Position numbers and translations under genes: made by a program
Assembly (NCBI GenBank): GCA_937888825.1
Contig: CALBFE010000026.1
Location: forward strand, 1-35,618
Length of the DNA stretch: 35,618 nucleotides
DNA from: an uncultured Actinomycetes bacterium
GTDB taxonomy: Bacteria > Actinomycetota > Actinomycetes > Nanopelagicales > Nanopelagicaceae
Reading direction: 5' to 3'
The notes under the pieces: generated by a model
Database searches by the model: none
Told to the model about the DNA's origin: nothing
The model's input: the letters and a program-made list of their open reading frames with translations, nothing else
Shown here: positions 16,762 through 23,435 of the stretch, one piece after another
Numbering within the stretch: the first letter of the stretch is position 1
How the letters are laid out: each line of letters opens with the position of its first letter

Positions 16762-18120
16762 GTGTCAACTTCATACGATGTAATCAACCCTGCCACCGAA
16801 CAAATTGTTAAAAATGTTCCCCATTTAGATTTGGAACAAACTGATGCAGTCATCGCAAAGGCTGCCAAGGCTTTCCAGAGCTGGAAAAATGTTGCACCTG
16901 GCGAGCGTGCTCGATTGCTCCGTGCCTTCTCTCAAGTAGTAACTGATCATCGTGAAGAGTTAGCACAGTTAGAAATCACTAATGCGGGTCACACACGGGG
17001 CAATGCCCTCTGGGAAGCTGACAATGTTGCTAACACGCTGATGTATTACTCAGCGGCCCCTGAGCGCTTATTCGGTAAGCAAATTCCAGTTCCTGGCGGA
17101 GTAGATATAACTTTTAAAGAGCCAATTGGTGTTGTCGGAATCATTGTTCCTTGGAACTTCCCAATGCCAATTGCTGGTTGGGGCTTTGCCCCAGCGTTAG
17201 CTGCCGGAAACACCGTTGTTCTAAAGCCTGCTGAATACACACCATTAACCGCAATTCGCCTGGGCGAACTTGCATTACTAGCCGGAATTCCAGAAGGTGT
17301 TCTTAATATCTTGCCTGGTAAGGGAAGTGTTGTTGGAAATCGCTTTGTTACACATCCCCTAGTTCGCAAAGTCGGCTTCACCGGTTCTACCGAAGTCGGA
17401 AAGCAGATTATGGCTGGATGCGCCGATCAGGTGAAGCGCGTAACACTTGAACTAGGTGGAAAGAGTGCCAACGTAATCTTTGCTGATGCAGATATCGAAA
17501 AAGCAACAGCTGGTGCACCTGGTGCAGTCTTTGATAACGCTGGTCAAGATTGCTGCGCACGTTCTCGAATCCTTGTTCAAAAGTCCGCATTCGATAAGTT
17601 CATGGAGCACTTCGAGGTAGCGGTTAAAAAATTCCGTTGTGAAGATCCAAATCTTGCCACTGCTGAAATGGGACCACTGATTTCAAAGAAGCAGTTTGAT
17701 GTCGTTGAGTCTTACCTTGATGAAAAGATTGCTTTCCAAGGGTCAGCGCCATCTGGGCCTGGCTATTGGATGCCTCCAACAGTTTTGCTGCCAAAGAATG
17801 CTCAATCTAAGTCTTGGCGTGAAGAGATCTTCGGACCAGTTGTCTCTGTTCTTACTTTTGAAGATGAAGCAGAAGCAATTGCTTTAGCAAATGATAGTGA
17901 ATATGGATTATCAGGTTCTATTTGGACAAGAGATGTGGGCCGCGCTCTTCGTGTTTCTCGTGCAATTGAATCTGGCGCACTTTCGGTGAATTCAAATTCA
18001 TCAGTACGTTTCTGGACACCATTTGGTGGCTTTAAGCAATCAGGTCTTGGACGTGGTCTTGGACCAGATGCAGTTGATGCTTACACTGAATTAAAAAACG
18101 TATTTATCTCTAACGACTAA
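16762..18120 (+). CDS. NAD(P)-dependent aldehyde dehydrogenase
   Basis: Oxidises an aldehyde to an acid, probably a gamma-glutamylated aldehyde made from the product of the preceding ligase. The family residues are Asn132 in PWNFP, Lys155 in LKPAE, the general base Glu230 in LELGGKS and the nucleophile Cys264 in GQDCCARSR, with EEIFGPV near the C-terminus. At 452 residues it is some 20-40 shorter than typical members, because the loop between SYLDEK and GPGYWMPPTVL is short; the catalytic core is intact. The start is GTG at 16762, six bases after the ligase stop, with a weak AAAGG 12 bases upstream. It ends directly against the convergent amidotransferase stop. Confidence 0.9.
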   Translation: MSTSYDVINPATEQIVKNVPHLDLEQTDAVIAKAAKAFQSWKNVAPGERARLLRAFSQVVTDHREELAQLEITNAGHTRGNALWEADNVANTLMYYSAAPERLFGKQIPVPGGVDITFKEPIGVVGIIVPWNFPMPIAGWGFAPALAAGNTVVLKPAEYTPLTAIRLGELALLAGIPEGVLNILPGKGSVVGNRFVTHPLVRKVGFTGSTEVGKQIMAGCADQVKRVTLELGGKSANVIFADADIEKATAGAPGAVFDNAGQDCCARSRILVQKSAFDKFMEHFEVAVKKFRCEDPNLATAEMGPLISKKQFDVVESYLDEKIAFQGSAPSGPGYWMPPTVLLPKNAQSKSWREEIFGPVVSVLTFEDEAEAIALANDSEYGLSGSIWTRDVGRALRVSRAIESGALSVNSNSSVRFWTPFGGFKQSGLGRGLGPDAVDAYTELKNVFISND

Positions 18121-18849
18121 TTAGATTGTGCGGATTGGCGCGGTTGCGATGCGATCAAGAAATTGATCAACTAAATCGTAGCCGCGCTGATTGCTCTCTG
18201 CCTCAAGTTTTCTAGTCTCAGCACGCAACTGATCAACCACTACGCCTTCAGATTCAACCTCGGCGCATCCCCCATCCATTGCAAGCCACATATCTAAAAC
18301 TTCAGAGTCAATCTCTGGATGGAACTGCAGACCTAACGTGCGACCAAAGTGGTAGGCCTGGGGACAGAGTTCGGTTCGAGCAATCTCTATAGCCCCCGGT
18401 GGGACGGTGAAACGATCCCAGTGATATTGAAACCAAGGTCCCTTAGGAATAAAACTCTCATCATCACTATCTACTTCATACCAACCAAGTTCAGCGCGAG
18501 GTGAGCGTGAAACTGTTCCACCCAGCACGCGCGACATTAACTGTCCCCCGAAGCAAATACCTAGCACTGGAATTCCAGCATTGTGAACTTCGCGCATTTT
18601 TGCGACTTGTGGAATCAACCAATTACCAATTGCACCATCATCATAAGCGGCATAAGGAGCACCCATAACAACCACTACATGAAATGAAAGTAAGTCTGGC
18701 CATGCTGGAGTCACATTTGGCGCTTTGGCATGTTCTTCATCAACAATAATAAATCGAGATATTTCATAGCCGCGCTTTTCGAACTGCTTCCAGATCGGAC
18801 CACCAGCAGAAACATGGTCATGCTCGATGAAGAGAACGGGCTTGGGCAT
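18121..18849 (-). CDS. Class I (type 1) glutamine amidotransferase-like hydrolase
   Basis: A 242-residue class I amidotransferase domain of the GuaA-N-terminal-like family. The triad is Cys99 in LGICFGGQLMSRVLGG, with His177 and Glu179 in LQFHPEID. The C-terminal 40 residues are a charged helical tail. No synthase partner domain is fused. In gamma-glutamyl pathways a class I amidotransferase-fold enzyme (PuuD in E. coli) removes the glutamyl group; this protein could do that for the neighbouring ligase pathway, but it is convergent and sits in an operon with the desaturase, so the link is inference. ATG at 18849 is preferred; TTG at 18858 is an alternative. It follows the desaturase stop by 2-11 bases. 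Confidence 0.8.
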   Translation of the reverse strand: MPKPVLFIEHDHVSAGGPIWKQFEKRGYEISRFIIVDEEHAKAPNVTPAWPDLLSFHVVVVMGAPYAAYDDGAIGNWLIPQVAKMREVHNAGIPVLGICFGGQLMSRVLGGTVSRSPRAELGWYEVDSDDESFIPKGPWFQYHWDRFTVPPGAIEIARTELCPQAYHFGRTLGLQFHPEIDSEVLDMWLAMDGGCAEVESEGVVVDQLRAETRKLEAESNQRGYDLVDQFLDRIATAPIRTI

Positions 18850-18860
18850 GGTCGGCAACT

Positions 18861-19829
18861 CTACTTAATGATTCGCAGTGGTTCTTGTCCACGAGCTATG
18901 AGGCGCTCAAAATGTAGCTCACGCTTTTCATTAAAGCGGTTGGATTCATCGGTAGTCTTGGCCAAGAATGCTGCTAGTTCATCGCGCGCAGCTAAACCGT
19001 CACCACTAAGGTCTGTGCGATCAAATACGTTCCACGCGCGAAGCACTGGAGCAATCACCTCTTCTAAGTGTTGCTCCATGTCATAAATTCCTGCCAAAGC
19101 AATCTGCACCGCTTTTCGACCAAAGCCTGGCATGTTTGCACCTGGCATATCAAAGTTTGTTACTACATCGGCAATTGCTCGCATGGAGGCATTTGGTTCC
19201 ATATCAAGGGCTGCGCCTAATGTGTTGCGATAGAAAAGCATATGTAGATTTTCATCTAAAGAAACACGATGCAGCAGGGACTCTGCGATGGGATCGTCTG
19301 AGATCTTGCCCGTGTTGCGGTGTGAAATTCGGGTAGCTAACTCTTGGAAAGAAACGTAGGCAATAGTGTGCAGCATGTCGTTCTCATATGGCGTCTGATA
19401 ACCCAATGACATATGTGCCATACGTAGATCTTCAAGTTCATATGGATCAACTCCACGCGTTGCCATTAAATAATCTCGGATAACAATGCTGTGACGTGCC
19501 TCTTCTGCCGTCCAACGTTCAATCCAGGTTCCCCATGCACCATCGCGGCCCATTGAGAGCGAAATTTCGGTGTGGTAACTCGGCAAGTTATCTTCAGTTA
19601 AAAGATTGAGGATGAGAGAGTCTTGGGCAACGGGTGTAAGGCGTGAATCTTTTGCTTCCCATGCATCTCCATTGAGAGGTCCAGCAAAATCACGGCCTTC
19701 AGACCAAGGGACATACTCGTGGGGATACCAATTTTTTTGAACTTTAAGATGTCGATCGAGTTCAACGGCAACGACAGGCTCTAGATCTCGAATGAGTCGA
19801 GCTTGAATCTCTTCGCTGTCATACGTCAT
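18861..19829 (-). CDS. Acyl-ACP desaturase (di-iron, DesA/FA_desaturase_2 family)
   Basis: Introduces a double bond into acyl-ACP, giving monounsaturated fatty acids for membranes; soluble di-iron enzyme needing ferredoxin. The 322-residue product shows the ligand pattern Glu79, Glu110-x-x-His113 (EARH), Glu163 and Glu193-x-x-His196 (ENLH), as in plant stearoyl-ACP desaturase and mycobacterial DesA1/DesA2. The ATG at 19829 is chosen over one 21 bases upstream because TAGCGT ends exactly 7 bases before it, giving a leaderless start. The class I amidotransferase gene follows on the same transcript. Confidence 0.9.
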   Translation of the reverse strand: MTYDSEEIQARLIRDLEPVVAVELDRHLKVQKNWYPHEYVPWSEGRDFAGPLNGDAWEAKDSRLTPVAQDSLILNLLTEDNLPSYHTEISLSMGRDGAWGTWIERWTAEEARHSIVIRDYLMATRGVDPYELEDLRMAHMSLGYQTPYENDMLHTIAYVSFQELATRISHRNTGKISDDPIAESLLHRVSLDENLHMLFYRNTLGAALDMEPNASMRAIADVVTNFDMPGANMPGFGRKAVQIALAGIYDMEQHLEEVIAPVLRAWNVFDRTDLSGDGLAARDELAAFLAKTTDESNRFNEKRELHFERLIARGQEPLRIIK

Positions 19830-19836
19830 AGGCGTA

Positions 19837-19842
19837 ACGCTA
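19837..19842 (-). promoter_or_regulatory. -10 element of the desaturase gene, leaderless geometry
   Basis: TAGCGT on the minus strand ends 7 bases before the ATG at 19829. The same hexamer, TAGCGT, stands at the same distance before DUF3093 (6976) and coaD (34424). Confidence 0.5.
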
Positions 19843-19867
19843 CGGCACAACCTGGGTTACTCGCGAG

Positions 19868-20536
19868 TTAAAAATTGTCTTTTACACGCTCAATTGCTTG
19901 TGCCGCTCGCCACTTTGCGATTTCTCCGTGATTTCCACTTAACAAAATCTCCGGTACCGAAATATCGCGCCAGTTTTGTGGTTTTGTGAAGTTGGGATAT
20001 TCAAGATAACCCTGCTCATTATGTGATTCTTCAGCAAGTGATTCAGGATTTCCTAGAACACCTGGGATTAGACGGGTGATAGATTCAATCATCACAAGAG
20101 ATGCCACTTCACCCCCGCCTAAAACATAATCACCAATTGAGACTTCATGAACTCTAAAGTTCCTAGAGAGGTAGTGCTGGCGCACACGATCATCAATTCC
20201 TTCATATCGACCACAGGCAAAAACTAGGTGTGATGATTGTGAAAACTTTGCTGCCATTGGTTGATCAAAGCGCTTGCCTGCTGGTGTCAGAATAATTAAA
20301 TCTGTTTCGGCATCCATCAGTGGATCTAACGCCTGTCCCCATACTTCAGGCATCATCACCATTCCGGCGCCGCCACCATATGGTGTGTCATCGACTTGAT
20401 TATGAACATTTGTCGCAAAGGTGCGTAAATCGTAAATTCCAAACTCAACTAAACCTGACTCTTGTGCTTTACCCAAAAGAGAGAGTTTGAGCGGTGCGAA
20501 ATACTCCGGAAAAATAGTAACTGCATCAATTTTCAT
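19868..20536 (-). CDS. trmD: tRNA (guanine-N1)-methyltransferase
   Basis: Makes m1G37 in tRNAs with G36, which prevents +1 frameshifting; a SPOUT-fold dimer. The 222-residue product shows the trefoil-knot SAM site: GRYEGIDDRV, SIGDYVLGGGE with the catalytic Asp, and EYPNFTKP. The ATG overlaps the rimM stop by ATGA at 20533-20536. It is the last gene of the rpsP-khpA-rimM-trmD operon, the usual bacterial order except that rplS does not follow; the desaturase gene takes that place. Confidence 0.96.
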   Translation of the reverse strand: MKIDAVTIFPEYFAPLKLSLLGKAQESGLVEFGIYDLRTFATNVHNQVDDTPYGGGAGMVMMPEVWGQALDPLMDAETDLIILTPAGKRFDQPMAAKFSQSSHLVFACGRYEGIDDRVRQHYLSRNFRVHEVSIGDYVLGGGEVASLVMIESITRLIPGVLGNPESLAEESHNEQGYLEYPNFTKPQNWRDISVPEILLSGNHGEIAKWRAAQAIERVKDNF

Positions 20537-21036
20537 TTGATTTCTCCTGCAAGATCTGGCGGAATAATAACAACTTTACGCGCAGCGATATCGACAACTG
20601 GAACTAATTGGTGCACAAAAGGAATTAGAATTTCGCCGGACTCTGTCTTAATCGCTAGCAAATCTTGTCCCGGAAGATTAATCACATCAGTTACCTCACC
20701 AATGAGTTCACCGGACTCCAAATGAGCTGCGCAGCCGATAAGTTGTAAGACATGGTAATCATCTTCATCAGCACCTGGCTCATTGATATCCACATCGCAA
20801 TAGATCAAAGTATTGCGAAGCTTTTCAATACCATTGCGATCGGTTATGCCATTAAAACCCAGCAACAAAATGCCGTTATGGACGCGGCCAGAAGTAATTG
20901 TTAGCTCGCCATGGGTGTCAGTTTGAACTTTGTTCCCAATGGCAAAACGACGATCAGGTTCATCAGTTCGAACCTCAATCGTCGCTTCTCCAAGAATTCC
21001 GTGGGCGCGACCGATGCGCCCCACGAGTAAACGCAT
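20533..21036 (-). CDS. rimM: 16S rRNA processing protein RimM
   Basis: A 167-residue 30S maturation factor that binds uS19. The N-terminal RimM domain begins VGRIGRAHGILGE, the family signature, and the C-terminal PRC-barrel covers about residues 90-165 (LIGEVTDVINLPGQDLL). It starts 2 bases after the khpA stop and overlaps trmD by ATGA. Confidence 0.95.
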   Translation of the reverse strand: MRLLVGRIGRAHGILGEATIEVRTDEPDRRFAIGNKVQTDTHGELTITSGRVHNGILLLGFNGITDRNGIEKLRNTLIYCDVDINEPGADEDDYHVLQLIGCAAHLESGELIGEVTDVINLPGQDLLAIKTESGEILIPFVHQLVPVVDIAARKVVIIPPDLAGEIK

Positions 21037-21038
21037 TG

Positions 21039-21278
21039 CTATCGTGCTTCGTCGGTCTCGATGAGATCGACGCGAACAGTACGTCCTGCAATTGCACTCA
21101 CGACCGTGCGAAGTGCCTTCGCAGTACGGCCATTACGACCAATAACTTTGCCGATATCTTCAGGGTTCACACGAACCTCAAGAGTTGTTCCACGACGATG
21201 ATTCTTTTCAGCAACAACTACATCATCGGGATTATCAACAATTCCCTTTACTAAATGCTCTAGGGCTTCATCCATCAT
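21039..21278 (-). CDS. khpA: KH-domain RNA-binding protein KhpA
   Basis: A 79-residue protein made of a single KH domain with the GxxG loop in VIGRNGRTAKALR. In other bacteria KhpA, with KhpB/Jag, binds many RNAs and affects cell shape and division. The position between rpsP and rimM is the standard one. It has two consecutive ATG codons at its start (21278 and 21275) and lies 2 bases after the rpsP stop. Confidence 0.93.
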   Translation of the reverse strand: MMDEALEHLVKGIVDNPDDVVVAEKNHRRGTTLEVRVNPEDIGKVIGRNGRTAKALRTVVSAIAGRTVRVDLIETDEAR

Positions 21279-21280
21279 CG

Positions 21281-21823
21281 TTATTCGGCAGCCACTTCTT
21301 CTGCTGGAGTTTCAACAACTGCTTCTGCTGGAGTTTCAACAACTGCTTCTGCTGGAGTTTCAACAACTGCTTCAACAACTGCTTCTTCAACAACTGCTTC
21401 TTCAACAACTGGGTTTGCCTTTGCGGCTAACTTCTCTTGTGCTTTCTTCTTTAGAGTAGTTGCACCTTCTTTTGGTTCATCCATTGCTTGCTTCATAGCT
21501 GCTTCGTAAGCAACATGCTTGCCAACCTTAGGTGCTGCAACACGAAGAGTTCCTTCAGTTCCAGGTAGACCCTTGAATTTCTGCCAATCTCCAGTGACCT
21601 TCAGAAGAGCCTCTACAGCCTCTGATGGTTGTGCGCCAACACCGAGCCAGTACAGAGCACGCTCTGAGTTGATCTCAATCAGTGATGGTTCTTGTCCTGG
21701 AACATAACGACCAATTTCTTCAATTGAAAGACCGTTACGTGCCTTGCGTGAGTCTGTTACAACTACGCGGAAAAATGGTGTGCGAATTTTACCCATGCGC
21801 ATTAAACGAATTTTTGTAGCCAA
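21281..21823 (-). CDS. rpsP: 30S ribosomal protein bS16 with a long repetitive tail
   Basis: The first about 85 residues are bS16 ([11 protein letters not shown], then [15 protein letters not shown] and [10 protein letters not shown]). It binds 16S rRNA early in 30S assembly. The total of 180 residues is more than twice the E. coli protein; actinobacterial bS16 often has tails, but here the last about 45 residues are an acidic repeat built from VVETPAEA and VVEEA units encoded by tandem DNA repeats. The start is TTG at 21823, required by the conserved N-terminus; AGGAG lies 11 bases upstream. It heads the rpsP-khpA-rimM-trmD operon and has its own promoter. Confidence 0.95.
   Translation of the reverse strand: MATKIRLMRMGKIRTPFFRVVVTDSRKARNGLSIEEIGRYVPGQEPSLIEINSERALYWLGVGAQPSEAVEALLKVTGDWQKFKGLPGTEGTLRVAAPKVGKHVAYEAAMKQAMDEPKEGATTLKKKAQEKLAAKANPVVEEAVVEEAVVEAVVETPAEAVVETPAEAVVETPAEEVAAE
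21300..21371. repeat. Three perfect 24-bp tandem repeats in the rpsP tail
   Basis: The unit TCTGCTGGAGTTTCAACAACTGCT occurs at 21300-21323, 21324-21347 and 21348-21371; as it is longer than 20 bases it is best read as (VVETPAEA) in three copies. It is followed to about 21413 by shortened copies containing TCAACAACTGCT. The unit is a whole number of codons, so copy-number changes keep the frame. Confidence 0.9.
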
Positions 21824-21856
21824 GTGAGGTTGTGCTCCTGTTTATGTGTGTCATAA

Positions 21857-21885
21857 AAATTAATCGCAGCGGGGTGCGCAATCAA
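21857..21885 (-). promoter_or_regulatory. Promoter of the rpsP operon
   Basis: On the minus strand TTGATT (21880-21885), a 17-base spacer and TAATTT (21857-21862) form a standard -35/-10 pair. Transcription would start near 21850, leaving a leader of about 25-30 bases that includes AGGAG. This is one of the few gene starts here with both promoter boxes and a Shine-Dalgarno site. Confidence 0.55.
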
Positions 21886-21909
21886 TTACATACAACTATC
21901 GGTCGTGGA

Positions 21910-21968
21910 TGTTGAACGGGGGTAGAGGGCCCCATCAACAGGTGCCCAATTCTGCCATCTAAGGGCAG
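21910..21968 (-). terminator. Two stem-loops between ffh and rpsP, probable ffh terminator region
   Basis: In the direction of transcription, CTGCC/GGCAG (21968-21964 with 21956-21952) comes first and can be replaced by TGCCC/GGGCA pairing (21967-21963 with 21947-21943). Then comes a longer hairpin, TGTTGA/TCAACA (21940-21935 with 21915-21910), with an inner GGGG/CCCC. Neither is followed by a T run. They lie just downstream of the ffh stop and upstream of the rpsP promoter. Confidence 0.45.
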
Positions 21969-21986
21969 TAAAGGTGAAATCGAGCT

Positions 21987-23423
21987 TTATTGCCCCTCTT
22001 CCAGAGCCCGTTTGGCTGGATTACCGGATTTGGACTTCTTCTTGGGCGCAGCGCTCTTAATCGCAGCCTTAGGCATTGCAGGAAGACCCATACCGGCCAT
22101 GGCCGCTGGCATTGCCCCGTTTCTCACCTGCTTCATCATCTTTTGAGCAGCAGAGAAGCGATCAACCAAATTATTCACATCAGATACTTTGCGGCCAGAA
22201 CCTAACGCTATTCGCGCACGTCTCGAGCCATTGAGAACTTTAGGATCACGTCGCTCAATTGGTGTCATTGATTGAACAATTGCTTGAGTGCGAACTATTT
22301 CGCCTTCATCAAAGTTTTCAAGCTGCTTTTTCATCTGCCCCGCACCTGGCAACATGCCCAACAATTTAGACATAGAACCCATCTTGGACATGGCTTGCAA
22401 TTGTTCTAAGAAATCTTCCAGTGTGAAATCTTCACCGCTTGCAAACTTAGCCTCCAGCTTTGCAGATGTATCACTATCAAAAGCCTTTTTGGCTTGTTCC
22501 GCAAGCGTTGCAACATCGCCCATACCCAAAATTCGAGATGCCATACGGTCTGGATAGAAAATATCAAAATCACTGAGCTTTTCTCCGGTGGATGCAAACA
22601 TAATTGGTCGCTTGGTAATTGACGCGATGGAAAGCGCAGCGCCACCACGTGCATCACCATCTAACTTAGTTAAAACAACACCGTCAAAGCCAACACCATC
22701 TAAAAATGCTTGCGAGGTTCTCACTGCATCTTGACCAATCATGGCATCGACAACAAAGAGAATCTCATCTGGATTTACAGCATCTCGGATATCAGATGCT
22801 TGCTTCATTAACTCTTGATCAACACCCAGGCGACCTGCTGTATCAACGATGACCATGTTGTATTGCTTGGATTTGGCGAAATCAATTCCACTCTTTGCAA
22901 CTTTGACTGGATCACCAACGCCATTTCCTGGCTCAGGTGCAAAAACTGGAACGCCAATACTTTCACCAACAACTTGTAGTTGGGTGACTGCATTTGGTCG
23001 TTGTAAGTCGGAGGCAACGAGTAGAGGCGTGTTTCCCTGCTCGGCATAGAACTTTGCAAGCTTTCCAGCCAAAGTTGTCTTACCTGCACCCTGCAAACCC
23101 GCCAACATAATTACTGTTGGAGGGTTCTTTGCAAAACGAACTCTGCGTGCATCTCCCCCAAGAATTTCAATAAGAGATGTGTTAACGATCTCAAAGATTG
23201 CTTGACCTTGGTTAGTGCCAGATTGCAAAGTGGGAAGAGCAGCCAAAGATTTTTCACGGATCTGTGCAATAAAGCTTTCCACCACAGATAGGGCAACATC
23301 TGATTCAAGTAAGGCCTGGCGAATTTCAAGGCAGGTTGCATCGATGTCAGCGCTGCTAATTTTGCCGCGTGAGCGCAACGTTGAAAAAGCGCTACTAAAT
23401 CGTGAGGTGAGTGACTCGAACAT
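21987..23423 (-). CDS. ffh: Signal recognition particle protein Ffh (SRP54)
   Basis: Binds 4.5S RNA and signal sequences and delivers ribosomes to FtsY. The 478-residue product has the N domain (1-90), a G domain with GLQGAGKTT near 109-117, DTAGRLGVDQ and TKLDGDARGG, and a C-terminal methionine-rich M domain (about 325-440) followed by a lysine-rich tail. It begins 12 bases after the glnD stop, with no Shine-Dalgarno site, and is probably co-transcribed with amtB-glnB-glnD; TAGTCT lies 9 bases before the ATG and could add an internal promoter. The SRP RNA gene is not in the window. Confidence 0.96.
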   Translation of the reverse strand: MFESLTSRFSSAFSTLRSRGKISSADIDATCLEIRQALLESDVALSVVESFIAQIREKSLAALPTLQSGTNQGQAIFEIVNTSLIEILGGDARRVRFAKNPPTVIMLAGLQGAGKTTLAGKLAKFYAEQGNTPLLVASDLQRPNAVTQLQVVGESIGVPVFAPEPGNGVGDPVKVAKSGIDFAKSKQYNMVIVDTAGRLGVDQELMKQASDIRDAVNPDEILFVVDAMIGQDAVRTSQAFLDGVGFDGVVLTKLDGDARGGAALSIASITKRPIMFASTGEKLSDFDIFYPDRMASRILGMGDVATLAEQAKKAFDSDTSAKLEAKFASGEDFTLEDFLEQLQAMSKMGSMSKLLGMLPGAGQMKKQLENFDEGEIVRTQAIVQSMTPIERRDPKVLNGSRRARIALGSGRKVSDVNNLVDRFSAAQKMMKQVRNGAMPAAMAGMGLPAMPKAAIKSAAPKKKSKSGNPAKRALEEGQ

Positions 23424-23435
23424 AAGGCGCTAAGA

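Noticed and set aside
16762-18120. Short aldehyde dehydrogenase as a pseudogene
   Set aside because: All catalytic residues are present and the missing length is in one variable loop.
12420-19829. Accessory island as a recent mobile insertion
   Set aside because: No integrase, transposase, flanking tRNA, direct repeats or clear change in base composition was seen.
21296-21413. Tandem repeats as a CRISPR array or intergenic satellite
   Set aside because: The units are adjacent, with no spacers, and are in frame inside rpsP.
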